A stretch of 64,000 bases of DNA, from the NCBI RefSeq assembly GCF_009848495.1, contig NZ_WWEP01000036.1:1-64000 (forward strand), given 5' to 3'. Under the pieces are notes generated by a model. It did not search any database, was not told where the DNA came from, and was given only the letters and a program-made list of their open reading frames with translations. Positions within the stretch are counted from its first letter, which is position 1. Every line of letters starts with the position of its first letter. The translations under genes were made by a program, and so were the position numbers. Of this stretch, positions 15,470 to 24,529 are shown piece after piece. This stretch comes from Flavobacterium sp. MK4S-17. GTDB taxonomy: Bacteria; Bacteroidota; Bacteroidia; Flavobacteriales; Flavobacteriaceae.

Positions 15470-15503
15470 TTTTTTATTAAAAATATTAATTTTTAATAAA
15501 AAA
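15470..15503. repeat. Perfect AT-only palindrome
   Basis: A 15-bp stem made only of A and T (TTTTTTATTAAAAAT) around ATTA, with A-run and T-run ends. It sits between divergent transcripts and could be a bidirectional terminator relic or a DNA structural site. Confidence 0.6.
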
Positions 15504-15581
15504 ATAACTTTTAAATATAAATAAAAACTATTTAATTATTAAACTCAAGCCATTGAATATTAAGATGTCTTAATTATATCA

Positions 15582-15589
15582 TATCTTTG
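15582..15589 (+). promoter_or_regulatory. -7 box (TATCTTTG) of purM
   Basis: An exact TAnnTTTG match 27 nt before the purM ATG, in a long AT-rich stretch. The nearest TTG upstream (15553-15555) is 26 nt away, a little wide for the group. Confidence 0.5.
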
Positions 15590-15615
15590 CCCTGAAACAA
15601 CACAAATACAACTTC

Positions 15616-16794
15616 ATGAGTTCTGATACCAGCAAACGCTATAGCCTTAGGGGTGTTTCTGCCGCTAAGGAAGATGTGCACAATGCCATTAAAAATATAG
15701 ACAAGGGGCTGTTCCCTAAAGCATTCTGTAAAATTGTACCCGATTACCTTACAGGCGATAATGACTACTGCCTGATTATGCATGCCGACGGTGCAGGCAC
15801 AAAATCATCATTAGCTTATATGTACTGGAAAGAAACGGGCGATATATCGGTATGGAAAGGTATAGCACAGGACGCTCTGATTATGAATATAGATGACCTG
15901 CTATGTGTGGGCGCCACAGATAACATAATGCTTTCCAGCACTATAGGGAGAAACAAAAACCTTGTGCCGGGCGAAGTTATTTCTGCTATAATTAACGGTA
16001 CGGAAGAACTGATTGAAGAGTTGAAAGGATTTGGCGTTACCATACATTCCACAGGGGGCGAAACTGCCGATGTGGGCGACCTGGTGCGCACCATAATAGT
16101 AGATTCCACCGTTACAGCGCGGATGAAGCGCACAGATGTAATTGACAATGCCAATATCAGCCCCGGCGATGTAATTGTAGGGCTGGCTTCCTTTGGGCAG
16201 GCTACTTATGAAAAAGAGTATAATGGCGGTATGGGCAGTAACGGTTTAACCTCGGCACGGCATGATGTATTCAGCAACTACCTTGCGCAACAATACCCTG
16301 AAAGTTTTGATGCCTCGGTGCCTGCCGGACTGGTTTATTCAGGAAATATAAAACTGACCGATACCGTAGAGGGCAGCCCTTTAGATGCCGGAAAACTTGT
16401 ACTCTCCCCTACCCGAACCTATGCACCCGTAATTAAAAAAATACTTGAAAAATATACGGCAAAAGATATTCACGGCATGGTGCATTGCAGTGGTGGGGCA
16501 CAAACTAAAGTACTTCACTTTGTAGAGGATGTACACGTTATAAAAGACAATCTTTTCCCGGTTCCCCCGCTGTTTAAATTAATACAGGAGCAAAGCGGCA
16601 CCGACTGGAAAGAAATGTATCAGGTTTTTAACTGCGGCCACAGGATGGAGCTATATGTTCCCGAAAATATCGCCCAGGATATTATTACCATATCAAAATC
16701 ATTCGATATTGATGCCCGGATTGTTGGGCGTGTTGAGCCTTCAGATAGTAAAAAACTTACCATTACAAGCCAGTACGGTACTTTTGAATATTAA
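15616..16794 (+). CDS. purM: Phosphoribosylformylglycinamidine cyclo-ligase (AIR synthase)
   Basis: A 392-residue PurM-family enzyme making aminoimidazole ribotide from FGAM and ATP in purine synthesis. Conserved features include HADGAGTKSSLAY, QDALIMNIDDLLCVGA (the Asp-rich ATP/Mg loop), STGGETADVGD and HGMVHCSGGAQTKV. The length fits the long Bacteroidota form rather than the roughly 345-residue E. coli type. It stands alone, with a -7 box upstream and a hairpin terminator directly after it. Confidence 0.9.
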   Translation: MSSDTSKRYSLRGVSAAKEDVHNAIKNIDKGLFPKAFCKIVPDYLTGDNDYCLIMHADGAGTKSSLAYMYWKETGDISVWKGIAQDALIMNIDDLLCVGATDNIMLSSTIGRNKNLVPGEVISAIINGTEELIEELKGFGVTIHSTGGETADVGDLVRTIIVDSTVTARMKRTDVIDNANISPGDVIVGLASFGQATYEKEYNGGMGSNGLTSARHDVFSNYLAQQYPESFDASVPAGLVYSGNIKLTDTVEGSPLDAGKLVLSPTRTYAPVIKKILEKYTAKDIHGMVHCSGGAQTKVLHFVEDVHVIKDNLFPVPPLFKLIQEQSGTDWKEMYQVFNCGHRMELYVPENIAQDIITISKSFDIDARIVGRVEPSDSKKLTITSQYGTFEY

Positions 16795-16796
16795 TA

Positions 16797-16821
16797 AAAT
16801 CCGCTTTTAGCGGATTTTTTA
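16797..16821 (+). terminator. Terminator after purM
   Basis: AAAATCCGC pairs with GCGGATTTT around TTTTA, followed by a T-run, just after the stop codon. Confidence 0.8.
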
Positions 16822-16839
16822 TTTTACCATAAATATATT

Positions 16840-17679
16840 ATGCCGATTATACAACCCGATGAATTGCGAAACCTTTATAAGCAGGAAGCAGATTTTATAA
16901 TTATACATGCCGGAAACGGAGAAAAGGCCAGGGCGAATTATAAACATCAACACCTTGATAAAGCCTTTTATATGGATTTGGAAACCCAGCTCGCCGCACC
17001 CAAAATAAACCCAGCAAATGGCGGCAGGCATCCGTTACCTGCCACAGAGGATTTTTCTAAACTCTTAACCCAATATGGGGTTCAAAAAAACAGCCATGTA
17101 ATACTTTATGATGAGCATAATGGCGCAAATGCTGCGGCAAGGCTATGGTGGATGCTAAAAGCGGCAGGGATAGTGAATGTACAGGTAGTAAACGGTGGTT
17201 TTCAGCAAGCCGTAAAGCATGGTGTGCCTGTTAATAATATAATTGTAAATCCTGAAGAAGCCAATCAGTTTATATTTAATGACTGGGCATTGCCTATAGC
17301 CGATATGCAGGAAGTGGAAATAGCTGTAAAAAGCAATGAGCAGCTTATAATTGACGTTAGGGACAGTGAACGTTTTCTGGGCCTGAAAGAACCACTGGAT
17401 TTAGTTGCGGGGCACATTCCAAACGCCATCAACATTCCTTTTAAAAGCAACCTTGATTTAGATGGTAATTTTTTACCCGATAAGGAATTAAAGAAAAAAT
17501 ATGAAGAAGCGATAAAAAATATAAAACCGGAAAATTGTATAGTTCATTGCGGGTCGGGTGTTACTGCCTGCCATACTTTGCTGGCTATGGCCAGTGCCGG
17601 TATGCCTCTTCCAAAATTATATACAGGTTCCTGGAGCGAATGGTCAAGAAATAATAAGCCTATTATAACCAAAATGTGA
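16840..17679 (+). CDS. sseA: Thiosulfate/3-mercaptopyruvate sulfurtransferase
   Basis: A 279-residue tandem rhodanese. The N-terminal domain (about 1-135) is inactive; the C-terminal domain carries C237 in HCGSGVTACH. The CGSGVT loop favours 3-mercaptopyruvate as sulfur donor over thiosulfate. No signal peptide, so cytoplasmic. Transcribed alone, with terminators on both sides. Confidence 0.88.
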   Translation: MPIIQPDELRNLYKQEADFIIIHAGNGEKARANYKHQHLDKAFYMDLETQLAAPKINPANGGRHPLPATEDFSKLLTQYGVQKNSHVILYDEHNGANAAARLWWMLKAAGIVNVQVVNGGFQQAVKHGVPVNNIIVNPEEANQFIFNDWALPIADMQEVEIAVKSNEQLIIDVRDSERFLGLKEPLDLVAGHIPNAINIPFKSNLDLDGNFLPDKELKKKYEEAIKNIKPENCIVHCGSGVTACHTLLAMASAGMPLPKLYTGSWSEWSRNNKPIITKM

Positions 17680-17686
17680 GTTCATG

Positions 17687-17713
17687 AAAAATCCCCTATA
17701 ATAAGGGGATTTT
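17687..17713 (+). terminator. Terminator after the sulfurtransferase gene
   Basis: AAAATCCCCT pairs with AGGGGATTTT around a short AT loop, 8 nt after the stop. Confidence 0.8.
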
Positions 17714-17844
17714 ACTTTATTGGCATTTTTGGGGGCAAAAGCCAAATAAAAAGCATTAATAAACTTACTTTTACAAAAGTATAACATTTATTTTATTAAT
17801 TGTTATAATACAGACACTTTATCCTTATAAAATTTAACATAAAT
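17714..17844. other. AT-rich intergenic stretch
   Basis: Between two convergent terminators; I see no gene or clear signal in it. Confidence 0.5.
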
Positions 17845-17871
17845 AAAAAAGCTCCCTTAAGGGAGCTTTAA
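17845..17871 (-). terminator. Terminator of rpsT
   Basis: GCTCCCTTAAGGGAGC forms a tight hairpin, and on the minus strand it ends in a T6 run. Confidence 0.8.
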
Positions 17872-17897
17872 TGCAATATAAAATAGTTAACTGCTAT

Positions 17898-18149
17898 TTA
17901 TATAGCAGCAACATGCTTAGTTAATTTCGATTTAAGGTTTGAAGCCTTATTAGCATGGATTATATTTTTCTTTGCTAATTTATCAATCATAGAGATAACT
18001 GAAGATAATTTCTCTGAAGCGTCATTTTTATCAGTTGACATACGTATAGCTTTAATAGCGTTACGTGTAGTTTTATGCTGATACTTGTTCAACACTCTCT
18101 TCTTTTCGTTACTCCTTATCCTTTTTAATGCTGACTTGTGATTTGCCAT
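17898..18149 (-). CDS. rpsT: 30S ribosomal protein S20
   Basis: An 83-residue, Lys/Arg-rich helical protein opening MANHKSALKRIRSNEKKR, the signature of S20, which binds 16S rRNA early in assembly. It lies directly downstream of two tRNA-Glu genes on the same strand, with no terminator between, so all three are probably one transcript from the promoter at 18369-18398. Confidence 0.95.
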   Translation of the reverse strand: MANHKSALKRIRSNEKKRVLNKYQHKTTRNAIKAIRMSTDKNDASEKLSSVISMIDKLAKKNIIHANKASNLKSKLTKHVAAI

Positions 18150-18179
18150 TGTTTTAAAATATCTTATTACTTAAAATTG

Positions 18180-18251
18180 TAGTCCATAGGGGAATCGAAC
18201 CCCTGTTACCAGAATGAAAATCTGGCGTCCTAACCCCTAGACGAATGGACC
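18180..18251 (-). tRNA. tRNA-Glu (TTC), copy 1
   Basis: Acceptor GGTCCAT/ATGGACT, anticodon arm CCAGA-TTTTCAT-TCTGG giving TTC, T-arm with GGTTCGATTCC. 72 nt with no encoded CCA. Confidence 0.95.
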
Positions 18252-18273
18252 ATTATGTCAAAAAAAACTTTCG

Positions 18274-18345
18274 TAGCCCGTAAGGGAATCGAACCCTTCT
18301 TACCAGAATGAAAATCTGGCGTCCTAACCGATAGACGAACGGGCC
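18274..18345 (-). tRNA. tRNA-Glu (TTC), copy 2
   Basis: Acceptor GGCCCGT/ACGGGCT and the same anticodon arm as copy 1, but different acceptor and T-stems. The two genes are therefore not a fresh duplicate. Anticodon TTC. Confidence 0.95.
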
Positions 18346-18368
18346 GTCTTGCTTCTGTAATGCGGATG

Positions 18369-18398
18369 CAAAAATACAACTATTTTTTATTCGCACAA
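18369..18398 (-). promoter_or_regulatory. Promoter of tRNA-Glu/tRNA-Glu/rpsT
   Basis: On the minus strand it reads TTG-N19-TATTTTTG, a full match to the Bacteroidota primary sigma consensus, about 24 nt before the first tRNA. Confidence 0.7.
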
Positions 18399-18426
18399 TA
18401 GCAGAAACAAAATTTTTCAACTTTTT

Positions 18427-19902
18427 TTAGTATGCCTTTGCAAACAGTACCCTGCCTTTAGACGGAGCACCTGTAAGCACACAGTTTCCTGCCTCCTCTG
18501 CCCTGTTTAAAGGTATGCAGCGTATGGTGGCTTTTGTAAGTTCCTTAATTTTTTCTTCTGTTTCAGGTGTACCGTCCCAGTGGGCTGAAACAAAGCCGGT
18601 TTTGTTTTCAAGCACATCTTTAAACTCCTCAAAACTATTTACCTCTGTTATATGGCTGTCCCTGTACTGTAAAGCTTTTTCAAAAAGTGATTTTTGCATT
18701 TCTTCCAATACATCCTGTATGTAAGTAACTACATCAGCAGCTATAATCGTCTGCTTGGTAAGGTTATCCCTCCTTGCCACTTCAAAAGTGCCGTTAGCAA
18801 GGTCGTTAGGCCCTATGGCCACGCGAACAGGAACACCTTTAAGCTCATATTCATTAAATTTCCAGCCGGGCTTATGGGTAGTCCTGTCGTCAAACTTAAC
18901 CGAAATACCAAGTTTCCTGAGCCTGCCCATTAACTGCTTCGCTTCCTCGGAAATTGCGGCAAGCTGTTCATCCCCTTTGTAAATAGGTACAATTACAACC
19001 TGTATAGGTGCCAGGTTAGGCGGCAGTACCAACCCATTATCATCGCTATGCGTCATAACCAGGGCACCCATTAATCGTGTGGATACTCCCCAAGATGTTG
19101 CCCATACATAGTCCTGCTTTCCTTCCTGGTTGGCAAACTTAACATCAAAAGCCTTTGCAAAGTTCTGCCCTAAAAAATGAGACGTACCTGCCTGCAAGGC
19201 TTTACCGTCCTGCATAAGCGCTTCAATACAATAAGTTTCCTCAGCACCTGCAAAACGTTCATTCGCAGTTTTTACACCTTTTATTACGGGTATAGCCATA
19301 AAGTTCTCGGCAAAATCGGCATATACATCCATCATTTGCTCTGCTTCCGCTACCGCTTCTTCTTTGGTGGCGTGGGCAGTGTGCCCTTCCTGCCATAAAA
19401 ACTCCGCAGTCCTTAAAAACAGCCTTGTTCTCATTTCCCAGCGCACTACGTTTGCCCACTGGTTAACAAGAATAGGCAAATCACGGTAGGACTGAATCCA
19501 TTTCCTGTAAGTATCCCATATAATAGTTTCTGATGTTGGGCGCACAATTAGTTCTTCCTCAAGTTTTGCATCCGGATCTACCTCTATGCTTTTGCCGTCC
19601 TCACCTGTTTTTAGCCTGTAGTGGGTAACCACTGCACATTCTTTGGCAAAGCCATCCACGTGGCTGGCTTCCTTGCTAAAATATGATTTGGGTATAAATA
19701 GCGGGAAATAGGCATTTTGATGGCCTGTTTCCTTAAACATCCTGTCCAGTTCGGCCTGCATTTTTTCCCATATTGCATAGCCATAAGGTTTTATTACCAT
19801 ACAGCCCCTTACGCCTGAATTCTCGGCAAGGTCTGCTTTTACAACCAGTTCATTATACCATTTTGAATAATCTTCGGCCCGTGTGGTTAAATTCTTGCTC
19901 AT
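18427..19902 (-). CDS. proS: Prolyl-tRNA synthetase (archaeal/eukaryal-type)
   Basis: A 491-residue class II synthetase charging tRNA-Pro. [37 protein letters not shown] (split over motif 2) and [20 protein letters not shown] place it in the short ProRS type that lacks the bacterial editing insert. The C-terminal domain ends in [10 protein letters not shown]. This type is usual in Bacteroidota. Confidence 0.95.
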   Translation of the reverse strand: MSKNLTTRAEDYSKWYNELVVKADLAENSGVRGCMVIKPYGYAIWEKMQAELDRMFKETGHQNAYFPLFIPKSYFSKEASHVDGFAKECAVVTHYRLKTGEDGKSIEVDPDAKLEEELIVRPTSETIIWDTYRKWIQSYRDLPILVNQWANVVRWEMRTRLFLRTAEFLWQEGHTAHATKEEAVAEAEQMMDVYADFAENFMAIPVIKGVKTANERFAGAEETYCIEALMQDGKALQAGTSHFLGQNFAKAFDVKFANQEGKQDYVWATSWGVSTRLMGALVMTHSDDNGLVLPPNLAPIQVVIVPIYKGDEQLAAISEEAKQLMGRLRKLGISVKFDDRTTHKPGWKFNEYELKGVPVRVAIGPNDLANGTFEVARRDNLTKQTIIAADVVTYIQDVLEEMQKSLFEKALQYRDSHITEVNSFEEFKDVLENKTGFVSAHWDGTPETEEKIKELTKATIRCIPLNRAEEAGNCVLTGAPSKGRVLFAKAY

Positions 19903-20000
19903 TTTATTTAGATTGGCACAAATATTGTTTTATTTTATAAGAAATAGTTTGGCAAAACTAACTATTTTCAACAGTTCAACAATAAAAAAAATGCAGAGAT

Positions 20001-21032
20001 ATGAAAACTGATTACTTCAACCTACGGCAAATTTCCCTTTATACAATTTTAGGGATGCTTGGCCTTACTATAACGTCATGCAGCTCATACCGCAATACCT
20101 CATCATATGATACAGATGGCATTTATGGCTCGGTACCACATGATAATAATGGCGAACCGGTATATACTTATAACGATGGACAGGTTCAGCAATACAGGGA
20201 TGGCGAAGTGTCCGGCCAGAATATGAATTACAAAGCTTATTTCAATTCTCTGCAAAACCAATATCCGGCAACTGCCTTTACCGATGTTGAAGAATACAGT
20301 TCCTACGATAATGATACAATAGCAAATGAAGGCCAAAGCTATAGTGTGTATAATTCCTATCCTGCATGGGGCCAGGAATCTGATAATGTAACCGTAAACC
20401 TTTATGGCAACTATGGGTACGGCGGCTGGAACAACTGGTACAATCCTTACTGGGGTTGGGGTTGGAATAACTGGTACAGCCCGGGATGGAGCATCGGATG
20501 GTATGGCGGCGGCTGGGGATGGGGCCTTGGCTGGAACAATTGGTACAACCCGTATTGGGGTTGGGGATGGAACAACTGGTACCATCCATACCACTCCAAT
20601 TATTATAACAGGTATAATTATAATTACGGGTCAAGATCTACAGCTTACTATAACGGAACCCGGGATTCTTACTACAATGGCAGGAGGTCATCAAACTCGG
20701 CACGCTACAACAGCGGCAGGGCAGTAACTAACGGCAGGAGGTTTAACAACACCTCTAACACCGTAAGGACAAGGGGAAATGTGCAGTATAATAATGGCAC
20801 ACGCAACAGCAGCAGCAATTCCCGCGACATCTATAATAATTCTTCAAGAAACAATAACAATAGTTCCCGCAGTATATACAATAACTCATCCAGAAGCAGG
20901 AGCACCCCAACCCGTAGCAGCGGTACTGTAAGCCCTTCACGCAGCAGTGGCGGCTTTGGCGGCGGAAGGTCCGGCGGAGGTTCACGCGGTGGCGGTGGCT
21001 CAAGAGGCGGTGGCGGTGGCCGCAGGGGTTAA
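20001..21032 (+). CDS. Trp/Tyr/Asn/Gly-rich repeat lipoprotein
   Basis: A 343-residue protein with signal segment ILGMLGLTITSC, whose Cys is a lipobox, so probably outer-membrane anchored. Residues about 130-205 are low-complexity, with WNNWYNPYWGWGWNNWY repeated; the underlying DNA repeats at 20426-20477 and 20531-20582. Residues 205-310 are rich in Asn, Ser, Arg and Tyr, and the tail is Gly-Arg. Flavobacteria often carry such a gene after proS under names like vitellogenin II precursor. No function is assignable; a structural or adhesive surface role is a guess. Confidence 0.75.
   Translation: MKTDYFNLRQISLYTILGMLGLTITSCSSYRNTSSYDTDGIYGSVPHDNNGEPVYTYNDGQVQQYRDGEVSGQNMNYKAYFNSLQNQYPATAFTDVEEYSSYDNDTIANEGQSYSVYNSYPAWGQESDNVTVNLYGNYGYGGWNNWYNPYWGWGWNNWYSPGWSIGWYGGGWGWGLGWNNWYNPYWGWGWNNWYHPYHSNYYNRYNYNYGSRSTAYYNGTRDSYYNGRRSSNSARYNSGRAVTNGRRFNNTSNTVRTRGNVQYNNGTRNSSSNSRDIYNNSSRNNNNSSRSIYNNSSRSRSTPTRSSGTVSPSRSSGGFGGGRSGGGSRGGGGSRGGGGGRRG
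20426..20582 (+). repeat. 52-bp imperfect direct repeat inside the lipoprotein gene
   Basis: Copies at 20426-20477 and 20531-20582, 105 nt apart, differ at only a few third positions and encode the same aromatic motif. Confidence 0.7.
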
Positions 21033-21043
21033 AACATACTAAG

Positions 21044-21076
21044 TCCCATGTTTTTAAAAAACAGGCATGGGATTTT
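21044..21076 (+). terminator. Terminator after the repeat lipoprotein
   Basis: TCCCATG pairs with CATGGGA over a 15-nt loop, followed by TTTTATTTT. Confidence 0.6.
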
Positions 21077-21099
21077 ATTTTATAAAATAAAAAGCAGTT

Positions 21100-22614
21100 A
21101 TGAAAAAATATTTATTGTTTGCCTTTTTTATTCTCTCAGCGGTTTCTTTGTATGCGCAAAGAGATGAAAATACTGCCGCCGATGCAGTGCGCTATGCTAT
21201 TGACAACATGAATGGTACAGCACGGTTCCGTTCTATGAGCGGGGCGTTTGGTGCTGTTGGTGGAGATGTTTCCTCTATGACGGTTAACCCGGCAGGATCA
21301 GCAATTTACAATTTCAACTCCGGCACAGGTTCCTTAACCAGCTATAATATCAGCAACAATTCTAATTATTTTGGTACTAAATCAAAAGAAAATGACAATG
21401 CTTTTGAGCTAAACCAACTGGGTGCGGTTTTCGTTTTTAACAACACCAATCCCGATTCGTTTATGCAAAAGTTTACACTTGGTTTTAATTACGACAATAC
21501 CAATAATTTTGACAACAGTATATTTTCTAAAGGCGTTAACCCTACAAACTCCATTAATAACTACTTTTTAAGTTATGCCAATGGTTTTGACGGTGTGCAG
21601 GCTCCGAGTGTAAGTACCTTGGAAAATTCCTATTTTGAAGATTTACCTTTTGGTTACCAGCAGGCATACTTAGGTTATTATGGATTTGTTATTAACCCTA
21701 ATACCGACCCTGCAGGGCTTCCGTATGTTGCCAATGGGCCCAATGGCGGGAATTATTACCAGGAAAATTATCTTCAAACCTCAGGCTATAATGGTAAGGT
21801 CGCATTAAGCTTTGCCACCCAGCTAAAACAACGCCTGTATTTAGGTGCCAATATTAATGTGCATTTTACAGATTATATACAAACAACAAGCATTTTTGAA
21901 GATACCAATAATCCAAATGTAACAGGACTGCAGTCAATAAGGTTCAATACCGAAAAATATACGTATGGTGGCGGCGTTTCATTTAACCTTGGGGCAATAT
22001 ATAAAGTAACCGAGCAGTTTCGTGCCGGCGTGGCTTATGAGTCGCCAACCTGGCTTACCCTGCAAAATGAGGTTACCCAGAGCTTAAGGTCATACTGCCC
22101 GGAATGCAGCACCAACAATGATACTTTTATTGTTAACCCGCAGGTAACAATGGTATCTGATGATTATACTATTAAAACCCCATCTAAATGGACAGGAAGC
22201 CTTGCCTATATTTTTGGCAGGAGCGGCCTTTTGAGCGTTGATGCATCTATTAAGGATTACAGTAAAACAGAATACAAAAGTTCACGCTATAACGGACTTA
22301 ATGACCAACTGTCTGATCAATTGGGTTATGCCGCCGAAGTGCGTGTAGGTGGCGAAGTACGCATAAAAAATGTAAGCCTAAGGGGCGGTTACCGCTTTGA
22401 GCAAAGCCCTTATGAAAACGGCCGTACCATGGGCGACCTTTGGGGCCTTTCGGGTGGGCTTGGTTTTTCTTTCGGGGGCTCAAGGCTGGATCTGGCCTAT
22501 TCCTATTTTCAACGTAAAATGGAAGTACCTGTTGTATCCGCCGGCTTTACAGATGCAGCAAGGGTAAAGAGTGATAACAATAATGTTACCCTTTCCTATA
22601 CTTTAGACCTGTAA
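21100..22614 (+). CDS. Outer-membrane beta-barrel protein (OmpP1/FadL-like)
   Basis: A 504-residue protein with a clear signal peptide (MKKYLLFAFFILSAVSLYA, then Q). The N-terminal part has ARFRSMSGAFGAVGGDVSSMTVNPAG, split here as a plug-like hatch typical of FadL/OmpP1 proteins, then many alternating aromatic strands ending in NNVTLSYTLDL. Family members let hydrophobic compounds cross the outer membrane; in Flavobacteria it is often called a hemin receptor without proof. It probably shares a transcript with nothing else. Confidence 0.75.
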   Translation: MKKYLLFAFFILSAVSLYAQRDENTAADAVRYAIDNMNGTARFRSMSGAFGAVGGDVSSMTVNPAGSAIYNFNSGTGSLTSYNISNNSNYFGTKSKENDNAFELNQLGAVFVFNNTNPDSFMQKFTLGFNYDNTNNFDNSIFSKGVNPTNSINNYFLSYANGFDGVQAPSVSTLENSYFEDLPFGYQQAYLGYYGFVINPNTDPAGLPYVANGPNGGNYYQENYLQTSGYNGKVALSFATQLKQRLYLGANINVHFTDYIQTTSIFEDTNNPNVTGLQSIRFNTEKYTYGGGVSFNLGAIYKVTEQFRAGVAYESPTWLTLQNEVTQSLRSYCPECSTNNDTFIVNPQVTMVSDDYTIKTPSKWTGSLAYIFGRSGLLSVDASIKDYSKTEYKSSRYNGLNDQLSDQLGYAAEVRVGGEVRIKNVSLRGGYRFEQSPYENGRTMGDLWGLSGGLGFSFGGSRLDLAYSYFQRKMEVPVVSAGFTDAARVKSDNNNVTLSYTLDL

Positions 22615-22638
22615 TTTTTTCATCTTACTTATATATCC

Positions 22639-22678
22639 GGTAAAACCATTTCTTTTAAGGAAGTGGCTTTACCTTTTT
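22639..22678 (+). terminator. Terminator after the outer-membrane barrel gene
   Basis: GGTAAA and CCATTTC pair with GAAGTGG and TTTACC with one mismatch, followed by T5. Confidence 0.7.
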
Positions 22679-22730
22679 ACATGCCCCTAAATTTTAACGG
22701 GTATATACCCATGCCTGTAAATAAAAAGCG

Positions 22731-22738
22731 TAATTTTG
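22731..22738 (+). promoter_or_regulatory. -7 box (TAATTTTG) of rimO
   Basis: An exact TAnnTTTG match 22 nt before the ATG at 22760. It overlaps the alternative upstream start at 22736, which argues against that start. Confidence 0.5.
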
Positions 22739-22759
22739 CACTCCAATTTTTTCAGTTAT

Positions 22760-24079
22760 ATGAGAACCAAGTCGTTAAAGAAGAATAAAATCAATGTTAT
22801 AACCCTGGGCTGTTCTAAAAACGTGTATGACAGCGAAGTGCTTATGGGGCAGCTAAAAGCCAGCGGCAAAGATGTGGCACACGAAGCACCCGCCCATGAG
22901 GAAGGGAATATTATAGTAATAAACACCTGCGGTTTTATTGATAATGCAAAGGAAGAATCGGTTAACATGATACTGAATTATGTTGATAAAAAGGAACAGG
23001 GAATTGTAGATAAGGTTTTTGTAACTGGCTGCCTTTCTGAAAGGTACAAGCCTGACCTGCAAAAAGAAATACCCAATGTTGACCAGTATTTCGGTACAAC
23101 CGAACTGCCATTGCTTTTAAAAGCCCTGGGTGCTGATTACAGGCACGAACTTTTGGGTGAACGCCTTACTACTACCCCAAAAAATTATGCTTACCTTAAA
23201 ATTGCCGAAGGTTGCGACAGGCCCTGCAGCTTTTGCGCCATACCGCTTATGCGTGGCAAGCATGTGAGCCAGCCTATTGAAAAGCTGGTTAAAGAGGCCG
23301 AAGGGCTTGCTAAAAACGGAGTTAAGGAATTAATTTTAATTGCCCAGGACCTTACCTATTACGGCCTTGACTTATACAAAAAACGCAATCTTGCTGAATT
23401 ACTGGAAAATCTTGTAAAGGTTGAAGGCATTGAGTGGATTCGCCTGCATTATGCATTTCCTTCCGGTTTCCCTATGGATGTACTGGAATTAATGGAACGT
23501 GAGCCTAAAATTTGTAACTATATAGATATACCGTTGCAGCACATTTCGGACAACATACTTAAATCAATGCGCCGTGGTACAACGTATGAAAAAACTACCA
23601 ATTTGTTAAAGCAGTTCCGTAAGGCAGTGCCCGGAATGGCCATAAGGACTACACTGATAGTAGGTTACCCCGGCGAAACCGAGGAAGATTTCCAGATACT
23701 TAAAAACTGGGTGGAGGAAATGCGATTTGAGCGTTTAGGCTGCTTTACCTATTCGCATGAGGAAAACACACATGCCTACCTTCTTGAAGATGACGTGCCA
23801 GCCGAAGTGAAACAACAGCGTGCTAATGAAATCATGGAAATCCAGTCGCAAATTTCATGGGAGCTTAACCAGGAAAAAATCGGCCAGGTATTCCGTTGTA
23901 TAATAGACCGTAAAGAAGGTAATTATTTTGTTGGCCGGACAGAGTTTGACAGCCCCGATGTTGATAATGAGGTTTTAATTGATGCCTCTGTAACTTACTT
24001 AAAAACAGGTGATTTTGCAGCCATAAAAATAACAGATGCCACAGAGTTTGACCTTTACGGCATTCCGGCAAACGCTTAA
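22760..24079 (+). CDS. rimO: Ribosomal protein S12 methylthiotransferase
   Basis: A 439-residue radical SAM methylthiotransferase that thiomethylates an aspartate of ribosomal protein S12. It has the N-terminal UPF0004 domain (TLGCSKNVYDSE), the radical SAM cluster GCDRPCSFCAIP (CX3CX2C) and a C-terminal TRAM domain. The ATG at 22760 is used because the promoter box covers the earlier one. Confidence 0.93.
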   Translation: MRTKSLKKNKINVITLGCSKNVYDSEVLMGQLKASGKDVAHEAPAHEEGNIIVINTCGFIDNAKEESVNMILNYVDKKEQGIVDKVFVTGCLSERYKPDLQKEIPNVDQYFGTTELPLLLKALGADYRHELLGERLTTTPKNYAYLKIAEGCDRPCSFCAIPLMRGKHVSQPIEKLVKEAEGLAKNGVKELILIAQDLTYYGLDLYKKRNLAELLENLVKVEGIEWIRLHYAFPSGFPMDVLELMEREPKICNYIDIPLQHISDNILKSMRRGTTYEKTTNLLKQFRKAVPGMAIRTTLIVGYPGETEEDFQILKNWVEEMRFERLGCFTYSHEENTHAYLLEDDVPAEVKQQRANEIMEIQSQISWELNQEKIGQVFRCIIDRKEGNYFVGRTEFDSPDVDNEVLIDASVTYLKTGDFAAIKITDATEFDLYGIPANA

Positions 24080-24139
24080 CAAAACGATTTTGCTTTTCAT
24101 TTAAAAAAGCCATAAGTTTGGTATATTAATATGCGTCAC

Positions 24140-24529
24140 ATGAAAAAAAGTTTTTTATATATAGCAGTAGCTTTGTTTGCACTTGCATTTTCAATACCTG
24201 CGGTAGCGCAGGTTAGCAGGTCAATCGGCAGGGAACAATACAAACGCTCCAAAAGCAAAAATGAAAAGGTTGATTTTGTAGAGCAAACCGTTTTATATTT
24301 AAAAAAGGAATTAACCCTTGATGATTTCCAGTTTGCAGCCGTTAGGGAAATCATAGAAGAACAAAGGAGTGCTTTTACTGCATTAGGCGAGGCAAAAGAT
24401 ATGCACCCGAACGAGAAGCGCGATAAGGCAAGGGAAATTTATGATAAAATAGACCAGCGCATACTTCCCATACTTTCAAGGCAACAGACTGAAAAGTATC
24501 TGGAAATGAAAGAAAAACGTAAGTTATAG
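24140..24529 (+). CDS. Small secreted or periplasmic protein
   Basis: A 129-residue protein from ATG 24140 (MKKSFLYIAVALFALAFS, signal peptide cut near AVAQ); an ATG three codons upstream is possible. The mature part is helical and charged, with LTLDDFQFAAVREIIEEQ and ILPILSRQQTEKYLEMKEKR, resembling CpxP/Spy-like helical-hairpin proteins in style only. Its stop overlaps the convergent radical SAM gene by 6 nt. Confidence 0.65.
   Translation: MKKSFLYIAVALFALAFSIPAVAQVSRSIGREQYKRSKSKNEKVDFVEQTVLYLKKELTLDDFQFAAVREIIEEQRSAFTALGEAKDMHPNEKRDKAREIYDKIDQRILPILSRQQTEKYLEMKEKRKL

Noticed and set aside
16840..17031. Minus-strand frames inside the sulfurtransferase and similar shadows elsewhere
   Set aside because: They are antisense to clear genes and show no start signal or family motif.
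20103..20727. Long frames antisense or shifted to the aromatic-repeat lipoprotein
   Set aside because: They arise from the repetitive GC-rich codons of the real gene and have unnatural composition.
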